From positions 3,321,333 to 3,385,332 of the forward strand of contig OX419343.1 of assembly GCA_948470475.1 (NCBI GenBank): a stretch of DNA of 64,000 bases, in the 5' to 3' direction. Below, one piece after another: positions 12,001-25,716 of this stretch. A model generated the notes under the pieces. The model saw only the letters and a list, made by a program, of their open reading frames with translations. It did no database searches and was not told the origin of the DNA. Positions within the stretch are counted from its first letter, which is position 1. Each line of letters starts with the position of its first letter. A program made the translations under genes and the position numbers. Origin of the DNA: Galaxea fascicularis. Its lineage: Eukaryota > Cnidaria > Anthozoa > Scleractinia > Euphylliidae.

Positions 12001-15000
12001 TGGCTTCAGCGCTTTCGAATCTCCAGTTGCAGATAGCCAGTCAACCACCTGATCAATTAGGCAGCGTAGTCTTTTAGGCAGCGAAGTTTTATTCGCCGCT
12101 TAAAAGACTGGCTGAAGTTAACACCTCGATACTCTGTTTTGCAAAAGATTACCATGAAATCTATCGGCTCACAGCAATATTCAGATTGGACAAAAAACAA
12201 TGTGAAACAAGCAACTGGTAAATGTAATCACCAAGTGGTAGGCTCGCGACTGAGGCATGAATTCATTCATGAGTAGAGAGATCAACAACCTACAGTTTGA
12301 AAGTTACGAATCAGATTACGCGCATTTTCGGTGAACAAACCATGTTTTGTGCGTCATTTTTGCGAACCAGTCGTTTTGATGTTCCGGAACTTTCTGAAAA
12401 ATAAGTTACAACTTTTTAGAGCAAATGGAAAGCGTTCTAGTTTGGTAATGCCAGCTGCAAAGAGGGCTTCAAGACATTTAGGATCACATGCAACTGAAAA
12501 GGATCCACATTCAGCCGGCGCACCCCAACTCAGTATTTCAGCCTCGGATCACATGGTGGAGCAGGTTGCCCGAGCCAAATCATTGATAACGCCGTTCTTA
12601 ACAGAGACAGATGAAAAGCATCAAATTTCGATTTTTTTTTTTTTTCAATTATAAAGTTTTCATAGCAACAGCATCGTAAATTTAGCCTTTAATTGAATCG
12701 CTGAAGCAATTTGGTCTAGATAAAGAAGGCAGTGTTACTAAAGCCTAACAAAGTTCTTTGCGTGTTTTTTTGCCCTTGACCTTGCTACAAAAGTTTTTGA
12801 ACTACATTGGAGCTAAGCCAACAAGACTCTTTCGTTTTGCGATAGTGGAGGTTTCTCCAATGATTGGATCGACAGCTTGTTAAACAATCTACCCAGCCTA
12901 TAAATCGACGAATTTGGCGATCAAAGGTCGCTAAGGAAATCATAGATTGCACCACTTCTCTGTTCTTTGATACTAAATATACACAACAGATAAAGTAAAT
13001 CGCGACAGATTCTTCAAACGCCGCGCAACTTTGGATTTTATATTCCGCAAAATTTCCAGCCATTATATTAGGGTTACCCGTGCTTTTGATGTACAGCGTA
13101 CTGGTGAAAACTTAATTAACGGCCAGCACCAAATATTCATATTGCCTGAGATCTTATTAAACCAAAAGTAGGCAAATAATCCTAAAACAATACATCCTTT
13201 GCTAAAATTTTGTCATTTTTGAGGAGATTTCAACTGATCTAATTTCGTATAATTTGCTTTTAATCTTTGTATAGTTCGATTATTAATCCCCCTGATATCA
13301 ATTTTAATGGAATCAGATCGCGGGCTGGAGATTACAGATTCACTGAATTTCCTCAGATGGTTTTGAACAAATGCCCTATCCTTTCAAACATCTGTACGTG
13401 ATCTGAAGTTTTCAGCATCCTAAATCTCCGGATCTCTCTCAACAGATGTGTGTTTATGAAGAGGATTATGGTGGGCAAAGCACTCGAACTATTCTACGAC
13501 TAAAGGAAGTAACGTATTGTCTCACTTTAGCGTCTTGTTTCCAAAACATCAATACAGTTCAATCAGAGTTTCAGAGTTCACAAATACAGTTCAAGAAAAC
13601 AACTGATGAAAAGTGTTTCCTTCGTTGTGGACTGAGTTGCAAACGCGCAAGGCCGATTGAGTCCATCATTTCAAGTTCAGGTCCAGGAAGTGGTGAAAAT
13701 GCCCTGCCTGCAAAAACTCGAGTGTGATATTTTGTTTGTTGATTCACCCGGCCAAATCACATTTGTGCATTCCCCTATATGATATCCCCTTCAAGTTAGA
13801 ATGACAAGGAAAACTGCATCGCAAACCGAGGTGAACACGCGTGTGACCCGCGTCATCAAAATACAACCAAACCGATTAAGCTTAACAATTACAGATCCAG
13901 TATGAGAAAAAGCTAGCAAATTCAGCGACTATTTGTGGGAGCATTCATACTATTTTGTCTTTGGCTTAGAGGAAAGAAAAGGGATATATTTTTACTGGCA
14001 TGTATCTGGAAGGGTTACCAGTGTTCTGTATTAATTTATTCGAAGATGCATTAATATATGTGGCGAAAAATCCCAGTAATCAAGCTGATTAAGGACCCCT
14101 AGAAGCTAAGCATAAGTCAAAACGAAAAGGAAGTCTCAGCTTGCGCTATAACCGTCAAGCCATGGTTATTCAAAGTTTCAAATCCTCTGTACGTGCTCAT
14201 GTCACCCTATTCTAGTGCACAATAAGTGTATCGCAGCCCTTATATTTGTGTCGTTGCAAACCTCAAATTCTTAACGTATAGAATTTCCCAACGAAAGTGT
14301 GCTAATTCATCAATGGTTGTCGAAGTTTTATCAGTTCACTGAGGCACGTTCGAAATGAACAGATCAGACCATCGCAACTCATATGAAGATTAAGACGTGA
14401 TTTGCTCCGCGACTGAACTGGATGCTTTTATCATGGCATCTCAGTCACTGATCCTTCCTCAACTCCATGCAGACAACAATGAACATGAAATACACTCGAA
14501 CACCGCAAGTAATTAATATGCGAATTCAGTAATAAATAATAGCACTGAATTTATTAGCTATCAACCTGCTCGAAGGTTCCCAACCTCTGTTTGCAGTTCT
14601 AATAACAGAAGTGTGGCCACTTTAGATAAATTTGCGACGCATACTTCGTAGGAACGATTTCTTTCCTGCAAGTGATTCCTCGAAATTCTCGACATTTAGG
14701 GAGGCGGCACTGAGTTCAACCACTTCTGTACATTTGGAAACTGTCACGGAGATCTTTAATGGAGAACTTTAGTAATAAAGTCCGTAGAAGAAAGCTTTAC
14801 CTACCACGAAACGATAACGTGTCACCAGTGTGTAATAGTTGAAATTATGCAACTAGCTATGCACTCAATACCCTAGGCATGCGCGGGACTCAGTATTGAA
14901 TCACGCAGTATTTTGTCCTGAAACAGCCAACTCATTCAAGTTCTATTTAATCGGTTTCTTTTCTTGGTTATCCCTTTTTAAAAAAAAATTGCGTCGTTCG

Positions 15001-15895
15001 TGCTAACCAAAAAGCTTTGAAAGTTATTCACAGCAGGTGGACATTTAATCTTCTAACGCGCTCCACAGCTCCAACTGGAAAAGTTTGAGCTGCAGAACCG
15101 ATATCATTTCAGTATCACTGAACCTTCAACGGCCGGGGATCTGCAGATGTAGCTGACTTTCAGAACTGTCATGATAGTCATACTAGCGTCTGTGGAGGAA
15201 ACCTCACCTCATTAACATTTAGACTGAATCAACATTGGCATTTGACGAAATGACAAAGAAGGCACTTCACCTTACAATTTCATTTTCAGTTCACCCTGAC
15301 TTGTGATGTAGTTAAGTATTGAAACGTATGTTACATACTGTCAAGAGAAGTTTTTTGAATTCTTGTTTTACATTTGCCTCCTAGCTAATGATAAGCGTGC
15401 AGTTGAAACATTTTCTAGCTCAATTTAGGGTACGTAACAATTTGTCAGTTTAGGAAATCGATATTGACGACTTCTTAGGTCTCACGGGTGCCTTGCACAT
15501 GAAGCCTGTGAGGGTGAACCAAACAACTAATGCGTATGAAACAAAACCTGTCTCACCGACGTTTCCTCTGAAATTACAACTTCAAAACAATTTATGTACA
15601 TAGTTTATCCAGATGCGACCTTTTCAGTTTTAGCCTTAGCCTTTAGTCACAGTGTACTCCCTTCAAACAAGCAAGGGAAAACTGTGAATTCCATACGAAC
15701 CGATAGTTCATGCACGGACCTTCCTTTTCTGACACCAAATAAAGTTGTAATAAAGTTTCGATAATAGCATGAGTTTTTTTTTTTTCAAGTATCTCTCACG
15801 TAAACATGCAGGCTACTTCCATTACAACTCTTCAACTGGACCATGCGCCATTACATCGATATGATTTCGCCGCTGTCATGGTTGGATTAAATTCA
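9003..15895. other. Intergenic region between the two Mox genes
   Basis: This 6.9-kb stretch lies upstream of the first Mox gene and downstream of the second. No further homeodomain exon, N-terminal exon or RNA gene was found on either strand. Open frames such as 9736-9990, 9980-10357, 12331-12654 and 13446-13727 carry no recognisable motif. The 5' leader next to the ATG at 9002 contains GAAACGTCAAG on the minus strand (9016-9026) after a small GGC/GCC stem-loop. The same string recurs at 30939-30949. Confidence 0.5.
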
Positions 15896-16193
15896 AGTTT
15901 AAAACCAACGTCGTGCTACTGCCGCGTCGAACTCAATTGATCAAATTAAATTCGACAGTAGCACGATGTTTGAAACCAAGTCGTGCCACTGCAGTGTCGA
16001 ACTGAATTCATAAGTTATAAATACATTTTAAAAGTCAGCAAAACCGGTTTGTTAAGGTTTGACGCATGTTTACAGTAACAGCGCTTAATTCGATTGAATT
16101 AAATTCGCCGACGTCTGAAACCAAGTCGTGCTGGGGTCGTGCTACAGTCGAGCCAGCTAAGCACGGCAGTAGCACGACGTTTGAAACGGGCCT
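15896..16193. mobile_element. MITE directly downstream of the second Mox gene
   Basis: About 300 bp bounded by inverted ends built around AACGTCGTGCTACTGCCG. The same block also recurs inside, twice more in each orientation, giving a nested foldback. The right end reads GACGTTTGAAACGGGCCTCA. It has no coding content. The right-end motif is shared with a fragment at 40469-40588 and, more distantly, with the element at 31731-32092. It ends about 55 bp beyond the Mox stop codon, so the 3' UTR of that gene probably runs into it. Confidence 0.6.
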
Positions 16194-16248
16194 CAGACTT
16201 CGATCTTCTTTAAAATGTCAATATGTTCAGCGATGAATGACTTAACAG

Positions 16249-19200
16249 TTACATATGAATTTCTTGCGCTTTATCCTCGTCCGAGCTGTTTCCAAAGTTT
16301 TTGGTTACAGAAGCTTTCTTTTCCAGTCTTTTCCCCTTGACGCGTTTCCACTTCATCCTCCGGTTTTGAAACCAGACTTTGACTTGTCTTTCTGTTAAGT
16401 CCAAGCTAACAGCGATCTCGTATCTTCTGAGTCTGGTTAGGTAATTATTTCTCTGAAATTCATTTTCCAATTCCTGGATTTGATGTTTGGTGAAAGCTGT
16501 CCTATCCTTCCTTTTCTTTGCCCCGGATTTTCCGGTCTTCGCAGCTGCAGGGGTAAAAAAAATCAAATCAAAATCATTTGATTTGTCATATCATCCCCAT
16601 TTTTACTAACAAATTCAAAGAGTGGAATCTCTTTTACAGCAACGTACAGTGCGTCCATAGGAACGGCTGAAATGCGTGATAATCAGAAGCTGAAAAAGGT
16701 AGACATAGCCCTTAAATTTTCAAAACCAGTCAATAGTTAGACATGATTTAAGCCGAGCCGAAAATATTACATCAATGGTTGTCTTAACGAAAGCTAGGTC
16801 GATGCAAAACTACACCGGGCCAACTACAAAAACTGTAGAAATAATTAAGCGCCATTTCAAACAGCGATCCATAATCCACTGAAACAGTGCCATGGGTTCT
16901 AACTGAGGCTTGCTTGTTAATTAAAACTGAGATCAAAGAAAATGGTGGATATCGCCTTATATATTCACCGCCTGCTTGGAAATGTTAGGCTTAAATATTA
17001 GATAGGTCATAGTACAGAAAGTATACAGAGTCAACTGTATAGAAAAACATGAAATCGTGCGTCACTGCAAACGGTAGACCGTAATGTCTCTAACCTTCCC
17101 GATGGAACGGCCTCTGTCATTTGATTTTGTTGTCGGAGGATGAGTTTTCTGTGTAAATGGTTAGCACCCATGAGATGTAACGAAGGAGGATGTATGCTGT
17201 TCAGAATCATATACTGATACGCTAATTAAAAACAAAAATTCCCTCATTACAAAATTTGTTGACATTTATACTCAAGAGAAATGTTTTCACTTCTTATCAA
17301 TTTGAGACTGAAAAGTTTCATTATGAAGCCTTAAACAGTGTTTTCTCTTAGACTGACAACATGTTGTTCGAAAAAGCAGGCGGTTTCGACTTGAGTTATA
17401 TATACGGGCTTTCAGTATGCGGCGCTGACGACTTCAACTTGTTTAAATTTCAGAGCATAAATCAATGCAAAGGCTTTTCTGCTTTTAACTTCAGTACAGA
17501 AATTAAGCCTTTCAAAACAAAAATTCATAAACGATTCACGAACCTAACGGCTAGAGCGTTCACATTCCATGCAACAGGGTTACTGAGACTTAAATCCATG
17601 ACCGACATGATTAACTCGATGACTCCCGCAACTTGAGAAATGTTTCCTTGGTCTAACTCAGGAACACGGACGAAGCAATGAAGAATGCCTTGATGGTTCT
17701 GTGGATGTGTGGACTAAAACCTTTTATAATAAGTACGACGAAAATTTTCATTGGCAGGAAGAAAGGTTGTTTTTTTATGGGCCGTTTCTGTGTGCTAATT
17801 AACATGTTAGGATGACTTTCGCTATTGATATAACAGAAATGAATATAGCGATTACTATGAAGGTGGCTGAAAAGCAGCTCAAAACTTGAATATTAAAAAG
17901 GTAGATTGTTTCGGACACTGAAGCTTGAAGCTTTAACCCGGCGCGATTCAGTGAGGGTACGACACATGGCGCAGCGCCATCTTCTGTAAGTTGTAGCTCC
18001 CATCACATCATTAAATTGCAGAAATCAAATAAACCTCACTGTTGTTGTTGTTGTTGCATTGTTTTTCTTCAGAAATCAATAAGCTTCTCTTTAAGTTGTT
18101 TTATCTGGAAGTGGGAAACTTTGGGACAACAGCTGGGAAGAGCTTGTAGGGCCTAAGATAAAAAGTATTTAGACCTCAGGCACTAAAAATTAAGTAATTC
18201 TCTCCTGAGCTACTGTTTTGACTATGTTCGCCTCCAGCTCTAGTCTGCCCTAAAGAATACTGTAAAAGCTTTTTGCTTATTTACTTGGAGTCGCCTTAAT
18301 CCTGTTAACAGAGTGTTACTGATAGGATCCCCAAAGAAAGCCGAAAGAGAGATTAACAAGCTAAGCGGAATTCTTTGGTTGACCGCTAGTGTGTGTTGGA
18401 CTGAACGCAAAATTTTTCAGCTATGTCATTTTTAGTCGTGCTTGATTTCCACACGAATGATAAAATGCTATTAACTGCAGAAGCGAACTGAGACGTTCGT
18501 TAATGTCGAATCTAAGCCTTTAACGGTGTCCTGAGAAGGCTTTTGAAGTTTTGCACAGATGCCTCCTAACAGTAATTCACCAAGCCGGATTCTTTTGACG
18601 GGCCATATAAGAAAATGAATGAAATTATAGTATTGCGACTCCTCAAGCTTGCAACAAACATTTTTAGTTTCCCCGCACGAAAACCTATTTGTTTATCCGT
18701 TGACCTATGGAAACAGTTTGTATATGTACATATATTTTAAATCTATATATTTATTTTTTGTTTTTAAAACTCCTAGTATAGTCATGCTGTTTTTAGGAGT
18801 ATATTTATTAAAGATTAAAGAGATCACCCACTTTTCGTAAACCTCAAGGTTTCGTCAAAATATCAGATGAAAGAAAAAATACGGCAGAGGCTATATTTTT
18901 TGCATACTGAGCATTTACATCTCTACGTTTAACGAAGATAAAAGTCTAATTTATGGTAGAAACGTCGGTAATAATATCAGATAATTCATCACAAGTTTGC
19001 TTATGCTCCCACTTGAACTTTGTTACCTCATAATACACTTTCTTGCCTTAGTTGCTTTTCCGGTCTCATCCTAGTTTACTAAGAGTAAGTGGCTTCCTTT
19101 AACCCCTTTTAAAATAAATTGTAGATAAGCAAATCTTAAATCGGTCAGAAAATGCCGCCTAGGATTTTAGGAATTCATCTTGGAGAGTGCTATGGTGCAG

Positions 19201-22200
19201 CGCGTAGAACTGTCTGCGTTCATAATGTGAGAACCATTTCCTTTTACTCCTTCGATTCAACTAATTAATAATATCGCCTGCAGCAAGTAGTAGACTCTTG
19301 TTGGCAATTTCCGAAGTTAAAAAAAACTTAAAAGCCGGAAATATTCAGGTAAGAAGGAAGACCTTTACTGGTTTGGTGCGTGGCGTTTTGGCCACGAAAT
19401 GAGTTTGAAACTTCCAGAGCATACCGCTTCCTTGGAAAGGATGAGAAACGGCCACTACTCAGACGTTTTAAGAGACAATCATCTTCTGCTTTGGTTTTAT
19501 GGGGAAGTTTGGTTGACATTAATTATGAGTATAATAAAGTATTGTTGTTATTGTTGTTTTCAGAACCAGAATAAGAAAGGCGTATGAAGATGTCCACGGA
19601 TTGTACCTCCTTGACCAAAAGGTTTTATTTCTTTATAGCAACCCAGTTCAGTCCAACAAAAATTATTGGACATGAAAAAAATAAGGCTATCAAATCTTAC
19701 GAGTACTTTGATCCACTTGGTTGTTTGATGAACAGCTTCAAAGCAAAATCTTCAGCTGAATCTTAAATCCTTTGATCTGCCCTTTGTTTTCGCTTGAATC
19801 ATAGCAATTTGGGTTTTTCTTTCACAGGCTCACAGGTGAGTCCGCCTCCAGAAGTAAAATAAACAGAACCACTTAAAAATACTGTTTAACAGCAGTTTAA
19901 CTTGTCAACTCCATCTAGGAAAATATATAAAAGCTAAAAGCATGTACAGCTGTGTACAGCGAGGTTCCTTGACTCAGCTTATGGGTGCGACTGCTGAGGT
20001 CAACAGGGGCTGTACACAACCAGGGGACTGAGCAGAACACAAGCAAAAGATTTCAATATAGAACTGTTCACTCAGTGTTAAAGATCTCTTTCTCCACATG
20101 AATTAACGCTTCCTTTTTTAGATGGAAATGGCCTTCAATCCCAGCCGTCCAAGAATGCAAAACCCCTTTTTCTTGTGACCACAGCAGCCCAAGCATTTCT
20201 CCTGTTATGTTCGCACTCTTTCATGTATGTTGCGGTTCAGACTTGGACATATATAATGGCACGCGAGTGAAAGGATGCAGATTTATTAACCTTATGCTGC
20301 CCACGCTGCAGAATCGATAAATCTCTTTTTCTCAAGTGTTTCATCCGGTAAAATGAACAATCATTTCATAGTTTGTGACTGGCACAACTGACTTGTCGAT
20401 AGGAGGATTAATTGGGATCCCCTTCTCTGGGCATTTGTGAAGGGAATTAATCGCAGAGAGTTAAATTCTCGATAGGGGGTTAAAGAGGAAGACTTAATTT
20501 TGTGGAAATTATCAATGAAAAGCTTTTATATTCACGCTTTGCTTTTTTAGAGTGCTATTGTGCTATTGTGAATATTAATGAACCTTCCTTTCAGATTGTA
20601 GTCGTATATAACTAGCTGTTGCATGTAAGAGTGTGTTTCACATGCCATTCTGTCTACTACAGGCTTTTCTCAGCTATTGTATTCTGCACTAATATTTTTC
20701 TCTCTAGAACTAGTATACCAAACTACTGGGGTATTACTCTGTATCGATGCTGTTGAAAGAAAACTGAATTCTCGCATGATTATCCCTATGGTCGTTAAGG
20801 CTCTGGCAAACGAGGACACATTGTTGCCGACACATTGTTGCTCATGATTGTTTCCATGCTGCGCAAACTGGGAAACATTAATTTTGTTCCTGAACAAAAT
20901 CACAAACATTTTTTTGTGTCCCGGACACAAAATTTGTATCCGCAACAAATGTTGCGCGCGCGGGCAAACGGGGAAACATTTGTGTCGGCAACGATGTGCC
21001 CCCAACATACAATGTGTCCTCGTTCGCCAGGGCCCTTAAAGAGTTTCCTTTGCGCAGTACCTCCAGTAACATCACTTAATAAGACGCTCCAGTGTTAAAA
21101 GCGGTTAACCACGAATATTCGAAGAGTGGCTGAGAAACAAATAACGATCAAAACCCCGAAGCATTTTGTTATCATAACTGATGTGCAAGGCTATTCAGAC
21201 ACACAAAAGGAATCACATTTGAAGACACGCAAGTGTCACTGGAAACGACTGTAGTGTGCCCGTTTGAAGAAAAGATGAACTCCTTTCCAGATTTACTTCA
21301 TAAAATAACCATATATCTTAGTTAGACGACTTGGTAAAAATTGATTTCAGACAGATATCAAGACCATCAGCGACAATTCACCCAACCACTAGCTATGAGT
21401 ACGCTGTGGTTGCATTTATACACAAGGGCATTAGGACATTTGCAAGGCTGAGGAGACACTCAGCATATCCCTAAAAGTAGATAAGTCAAGGAGATGCAAG
21501 TGCAGTCTCAAACAGTATATACACATCCTTATTAGAAACTGACTACCTGATCAGTATTAGAATAGTTTTCGCTCTAAACTCTTTGCTTCATTAACTGAGG
21601 TTAAATACTGTACACTTTTGATCGTTTTCAACGTAATTCATACCCCAGAGAAACACTGATGCGAAGCTCTTATCTACCCTAGTTTAGATTTTAAAGTAAA
21701 CGTTCCCACAGCAAAATTGTTTCGTTTAGTTTACTTCATTCCTGCATTTGTCATTGCCTTTAGGACCCGCAAGGTTTAACTAAGAAGGAAATTGTAGAGT
21801 GTTATCAAAGGACATTCAAGTCGCTTAAGAACGAAACAGAGTTGTCACGAGGAAGAAGACATTCTCGAACGTTTGATCGTTTACACTTGCGGACTCATTG
21901 ATCAGTTATCACGCTGCTAGTTCGCTAATGAACGCTCAAATTCATTTTAAGTGCATGCCAAACAACGTGTCAAACGATTCAATTGAAGTAATAACACTTA
22001 CAAAAGGTGTGATCTTTAATAAACACCAATAAAAGTATTAGACAGTCTCATTACCTTGTTCACAGCTCGGTAGCAACTGTGCAGCGCCCTCCATGGATTG
22101 GCACGAGTGCTCTGAGCGATCCAAGGCGCTAGGTTGTTGAGGAAGGTGATGCAGGATTGGTACGTCGTCTCGTGGACTCATCTCCATATATCTTGGATCT

Positions 22201-22484
22201 CCATAGTGCGTTAGAGGCTGCGGCGGTATATGACTGTACGAAGGAGAGCTGCTAGGCACGGGATAGTTGCTAGCACTAGGGTATGTACTACAAGAATAAC
22301 GGGACGGGGGACTATAAACATAAGGTGGATGCGATAATGGTGGTGGTGGTGCTCGCGAATTATGCGGGTATGGCGGTCTGCTGTAGTCATACGCGCGCGG
22401 GTACATTTTTCCAAGCGGCGTGTTGCACTGTCCGTAACACTGACGTTTGTTGTGTTCTGCTGGAAGAGCACGGCTTGCATGCAT
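16249..22484 (-). CDS. Mox: Mox/Meox-class homeobox protein, second paralogue (two exons)
   Basis: This is a predicted transcription factor of 241 residues. Exon 1 is 22055-22484 (430 nt) and exon 2 is 16249-16544 (296 nt), with a phase-1 intron of 5510 bp. The donor is G|GTAATG, identical to that of the first paralogue, and the acceptor is a T-rich tract ending CCCCTGCAG. The start chosen is the first ATG (22484) after an in-frame TGA. The open frame can be read back to a GTG at 22499, but that is not a likely eukaryotic start. Residues 1-143 are rich in Pro, Tyr, Ser and His, with a run of four Pro. The homeodomain is residues 154-213 and carries the Meox signature [13 protein letters not shown] plus [20 protein letters not shown], with Gln50 and Asn51. 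The 28-residue tail is basic, then acidic (SSDED). The homeodomain matches the first paralogue at 48 of 60 positions. Anthozoans are known to carry several Mox genes (for example Nematostella MoxA-D); I cannot say which these match. Confidence 0.92.
20799..21035. mobile_element. TTAA-flanked MITE inside the long Mox intron
   Basis: A 237-bp inverted-repeat element starts GGCTCTGGCAAACGAGGACA and ends with the near complement (reading inward GGGCCCTGGCGAACGAGGAC). It is flanked by TTAA at 20795-20798 and 21036-21039. TTAA duplications are typical of piggyBac and Kolobok superfamilies; which one cannot be told without a transposase. It sits in the 5.5-kb intron of the second Mox gene. The open frames crossing it (20670-21008, 20835-21098) are not genes. 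Confidence 0.8.
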
Positions 22485-25400
22485 CTCATTTAGGCACACA
22501 GTTATCGCGCAGTCGCTGGCTGGGATGAAAGTGATACCCGGCCGCCACTTTTGAAAGTGTAATCAATCCAAGGTTATTGTCTGTCGGTGCGAATAACTCT
22601 ACCCTTTGGCATTCCTACGTCAAGAATATTTCGGGAAGCATTGCGTTTGGCTGCGTAACTTTGATTTAAGGAAAGCGATTGTTTTTGACAGAACAGCCTT
22701 TTTCAGATGGCAGATGGTGAATTTCGATGCGTTATTTTAGTCGGCGAGTCGAAATCTCTCCGGCGACAATCAAAACAAACACTCCACCTAATCTGATAAT
22801 ATTTCTTTCCTCGGTTGCTCCTTTCATGTGCCGCGAAGTTTCACCTGGTTAACGCATTAACATCTGCATAACTCTTCCCTCGCCCTGCTTTTGCAGGCCT
22901 AAATTATTTATTTACTTGTTGTTCATGTGTTTCTTATTCTCAGTTGTTAGTTTTCTTTCTCAGAAGTCAATGGACAGCGATGGATGGAGATCGTTTATTG
23001 TGGGCAGGTGTAAATCGCCACGGCGAGATCACGTTTGGCGACCGGTGTGCTTTTCTGGGCAGCGCACGAAACTAAAACTTGGGCACGTGGCTCAACGCCT
23101 CTTTAAAAAAATTAATCTTATAAAGAGAAGCCAGCTTTTCTCCGGTCTCTTGGCAATTCAAATGCTTACATCACTGTAGTGTGATATCATATTAATTGCG
23201 CAATTATAATCTCGACCACTGAAAACTTTGTATAGAAGCGCGCCCTTTTTAGCATCGCTTCTGTGGTTACTTCTGATAACAAGACCGTGAAGTTTTTTTT
23301 TTTTTTGTAAGGGAATGATTACTGTTTATTTGACAAACCTAATTTCGTGATTTATCGCAAATAGCTTTATAAATGAAGTGCGACTTTACATGAATTTCTG
23401 TAAGTACGAGATAATTTTACATGCACGCCGACTGTTAACAGTCGGACTCTAAGTACTGTTTCCTCTGTAAAATGGCCTTGATGATAGCGGGTCACATAAA
23501 CAATGGATAATTGTACAGCTAGTGTATTGGTAACAACAGCACGTGTGTTAGTGACCGCTAAGACACTACAGCAAGCTTGGAGCTGTCGTAAGATCCAGGC
23601 TTACAAGGCCAACCCCCCCTAAAACCAGAATTAAATTCTGGGCGGAAAGCTCGTAAAATCTTGACAGAGCCGTTGTTTAATTGCTTTATAACCCTCTCGC
23701 TTTTAATTAGAAGCGAATGGTATGCGTGAACTTCCTTTGATCGTCACTAGATAGCATTTCATCGGCCTTTCAGAAAACGATAGCCATCTTAAGCCAGGCG
23801 GATTTTCAACAGGCCGCAGTGCGAGTTCATAAATATGGGTCTGGGGCCGGCTTCTTCATCTGTCGCTATTAAAAAATTTCCCACGACATTAATGTCTTCC
23901 TTATGGTTGAAATATTCCATTGTGTTTTCAAGAGGCCACACAAAAGAAAAGACACTTTCTCAAGTGGTTCTGTCAACTAGTACACGAAAAACAACTTGAG
24001 TTGATACAATGTCAAGGGTATTTTGTAAGCACTAGAGGATGAGTACCACAAATATTTGATTTAGGAGTCCGTAACTCGTACATTGTGTTTACAAACACAA
24101 CTGTCTAGGAATAGTTACAAACAATGTCTGTGATGTGAAAGTACTGATTAGAATCGTCATATAAAGGAAATTTTCAGTCACAAAACGCTAGTATAAAGGA
24201 GCGAAAGTGCGTACCGAAAGTGCATGCATAAACAGCTAGTATTCAGTAATAGCAATATTAAGGCTAGATCTTCTTCAAACTGTCGAGGTAAGGTGACAGT
24301 TATTTTGTTTTTTTCTCGGCGGCCATAAACAAGCACGACGGCAAAATTTTATAGGGTTGAAAAGTGTTTTATCTGTCCCATTACGTTAACACAGAACTGT
24401 TAAAACATGCTATAAATATGTCACGGCGGTGATGATGGTTTCTCGGTATCTTTCCTTTGTCTCGTTCTTCGGTGCCCCAAGCCATTGAGGTGCTGTGTGT
24501 AGACTAGTATGTGTGTGGTAAAGCGAACAAGAACCCGTTAATTATCCCCCACAAAATGCGGTTGTTCTCTCGCCCGCAACTTTTCAGTATCAGCGCCGAT
24601 GAAAGCTAAGAAATGGCTGGTCCATTGTAAATGACGTGGCTGTTCAGATAATAGTGGCGGAAAGAGGCCCCGCGCCGCAACCAATCAATCCGTGTATTTT
24701 GCTGATTGCTACCGATATACAAAATAAAAAAGGTAAGCTTTTATTGTGAATGGATGAATTTGTGTGTAAGCAATCAGTTCATATTAATCACAGTTCAATC
24801 TCAGCTAACACAAATAGTTTTTTTTTAATGCGTGAGAGTTCAGCCGACCAGTTTAAGCTTGTGTGACTTTAATTTCCCATTTGTACATATAGGATAGGGA
24901 TAGGGAAGGCGCGATGGTTTTACACCAGAACTTAGACTTGAAATATTGAGAAGTCTCCCGTGGGTATATTTAACCCCGCCAGTTACTTTAAGAAGTATGC
25001 GGCAGAGCCGTTGAATTGTTTAAGTTATAAAGGTTTCACTTGGGTTTGCACTGAGTGATGAATGGTATCAGACAGCCAAGTTTTGCTGAGGAAACTACAG
25101 CTTTGTTTGAAGTTGGCTGGTTTTACCTGTTATTTGCCTTATTTCCTTCCTATGAAAGTTTTTTATTGGAAAGTAAAGTTTAAATTAGCACTTGGTAGGA
25201 CTAATTGATGCAGAATAAATAAGCCTGTTGGTTTAGTCATGAATTTTTGTCATGGAAATCTCTGATGCTCGTAGACCCTCGACTGACTGGTGTAAAATGA
25301 AATCGGATGATCTGTTCTTTAGTTTGTTATTACTGTGTTCCAATTGATTCTTCCCTTTACTTGTTTCAGCCATTCTCTCTGGCTTACACGAGAGCTGCTT

Positions 25401-25714
25401 ACGAGGAAATTGTTCCTTGTTAGCAATGCAGCGATGAGTCTGAAAAGAATGTGATCTCTTAATTGGTAGCATACATATATTTAATGTACATCAGTAAACG
25501 TTCGTAAATATGGGGCTCATTCTCACTCAAGCTGGACACAGGTTCGCTACGAACGGTCTAATTTACAAATGCAACCAATAATCCGAGCTTTATTCAGTAG
25601 ATTTTAGCAACTTTGTATTTACCCTAAGAACAAGGGCATGAATTGTTGAGCTGAGTTCAACGGCATACTTTTAAATTCTTTGGACTGCCTAAATCCAAAG
25701 ACTGCCTCCCGAGC
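22485..25714. other. Upstream region of the second Mox gene, no gene seen
   Basis: This holds the 5' flank of the second Mox gene and 3.2 kb beyond it. No exon, RNA gene or clear transposon was recognised. Cis-regulatory DNA for the Mox gene would be expected here, but I see no motif cluster strong enough to call. Confidence 0.45.
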
Positions 25715-25716
25715 TA

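Noticed and set aside
9003..16248. A third Mox gene between the two found
   Set aside because: I looked for helix-3 (WFQNRR) coding strings on both strands and found none outside the two called exons.
22485..22499. GTG at 22499 as start of the second Mox protein
   Set aside because: Non-ATG initiation is not needed. The first ATG at 22484 follows an in-frame TGA with no earlier ATG.
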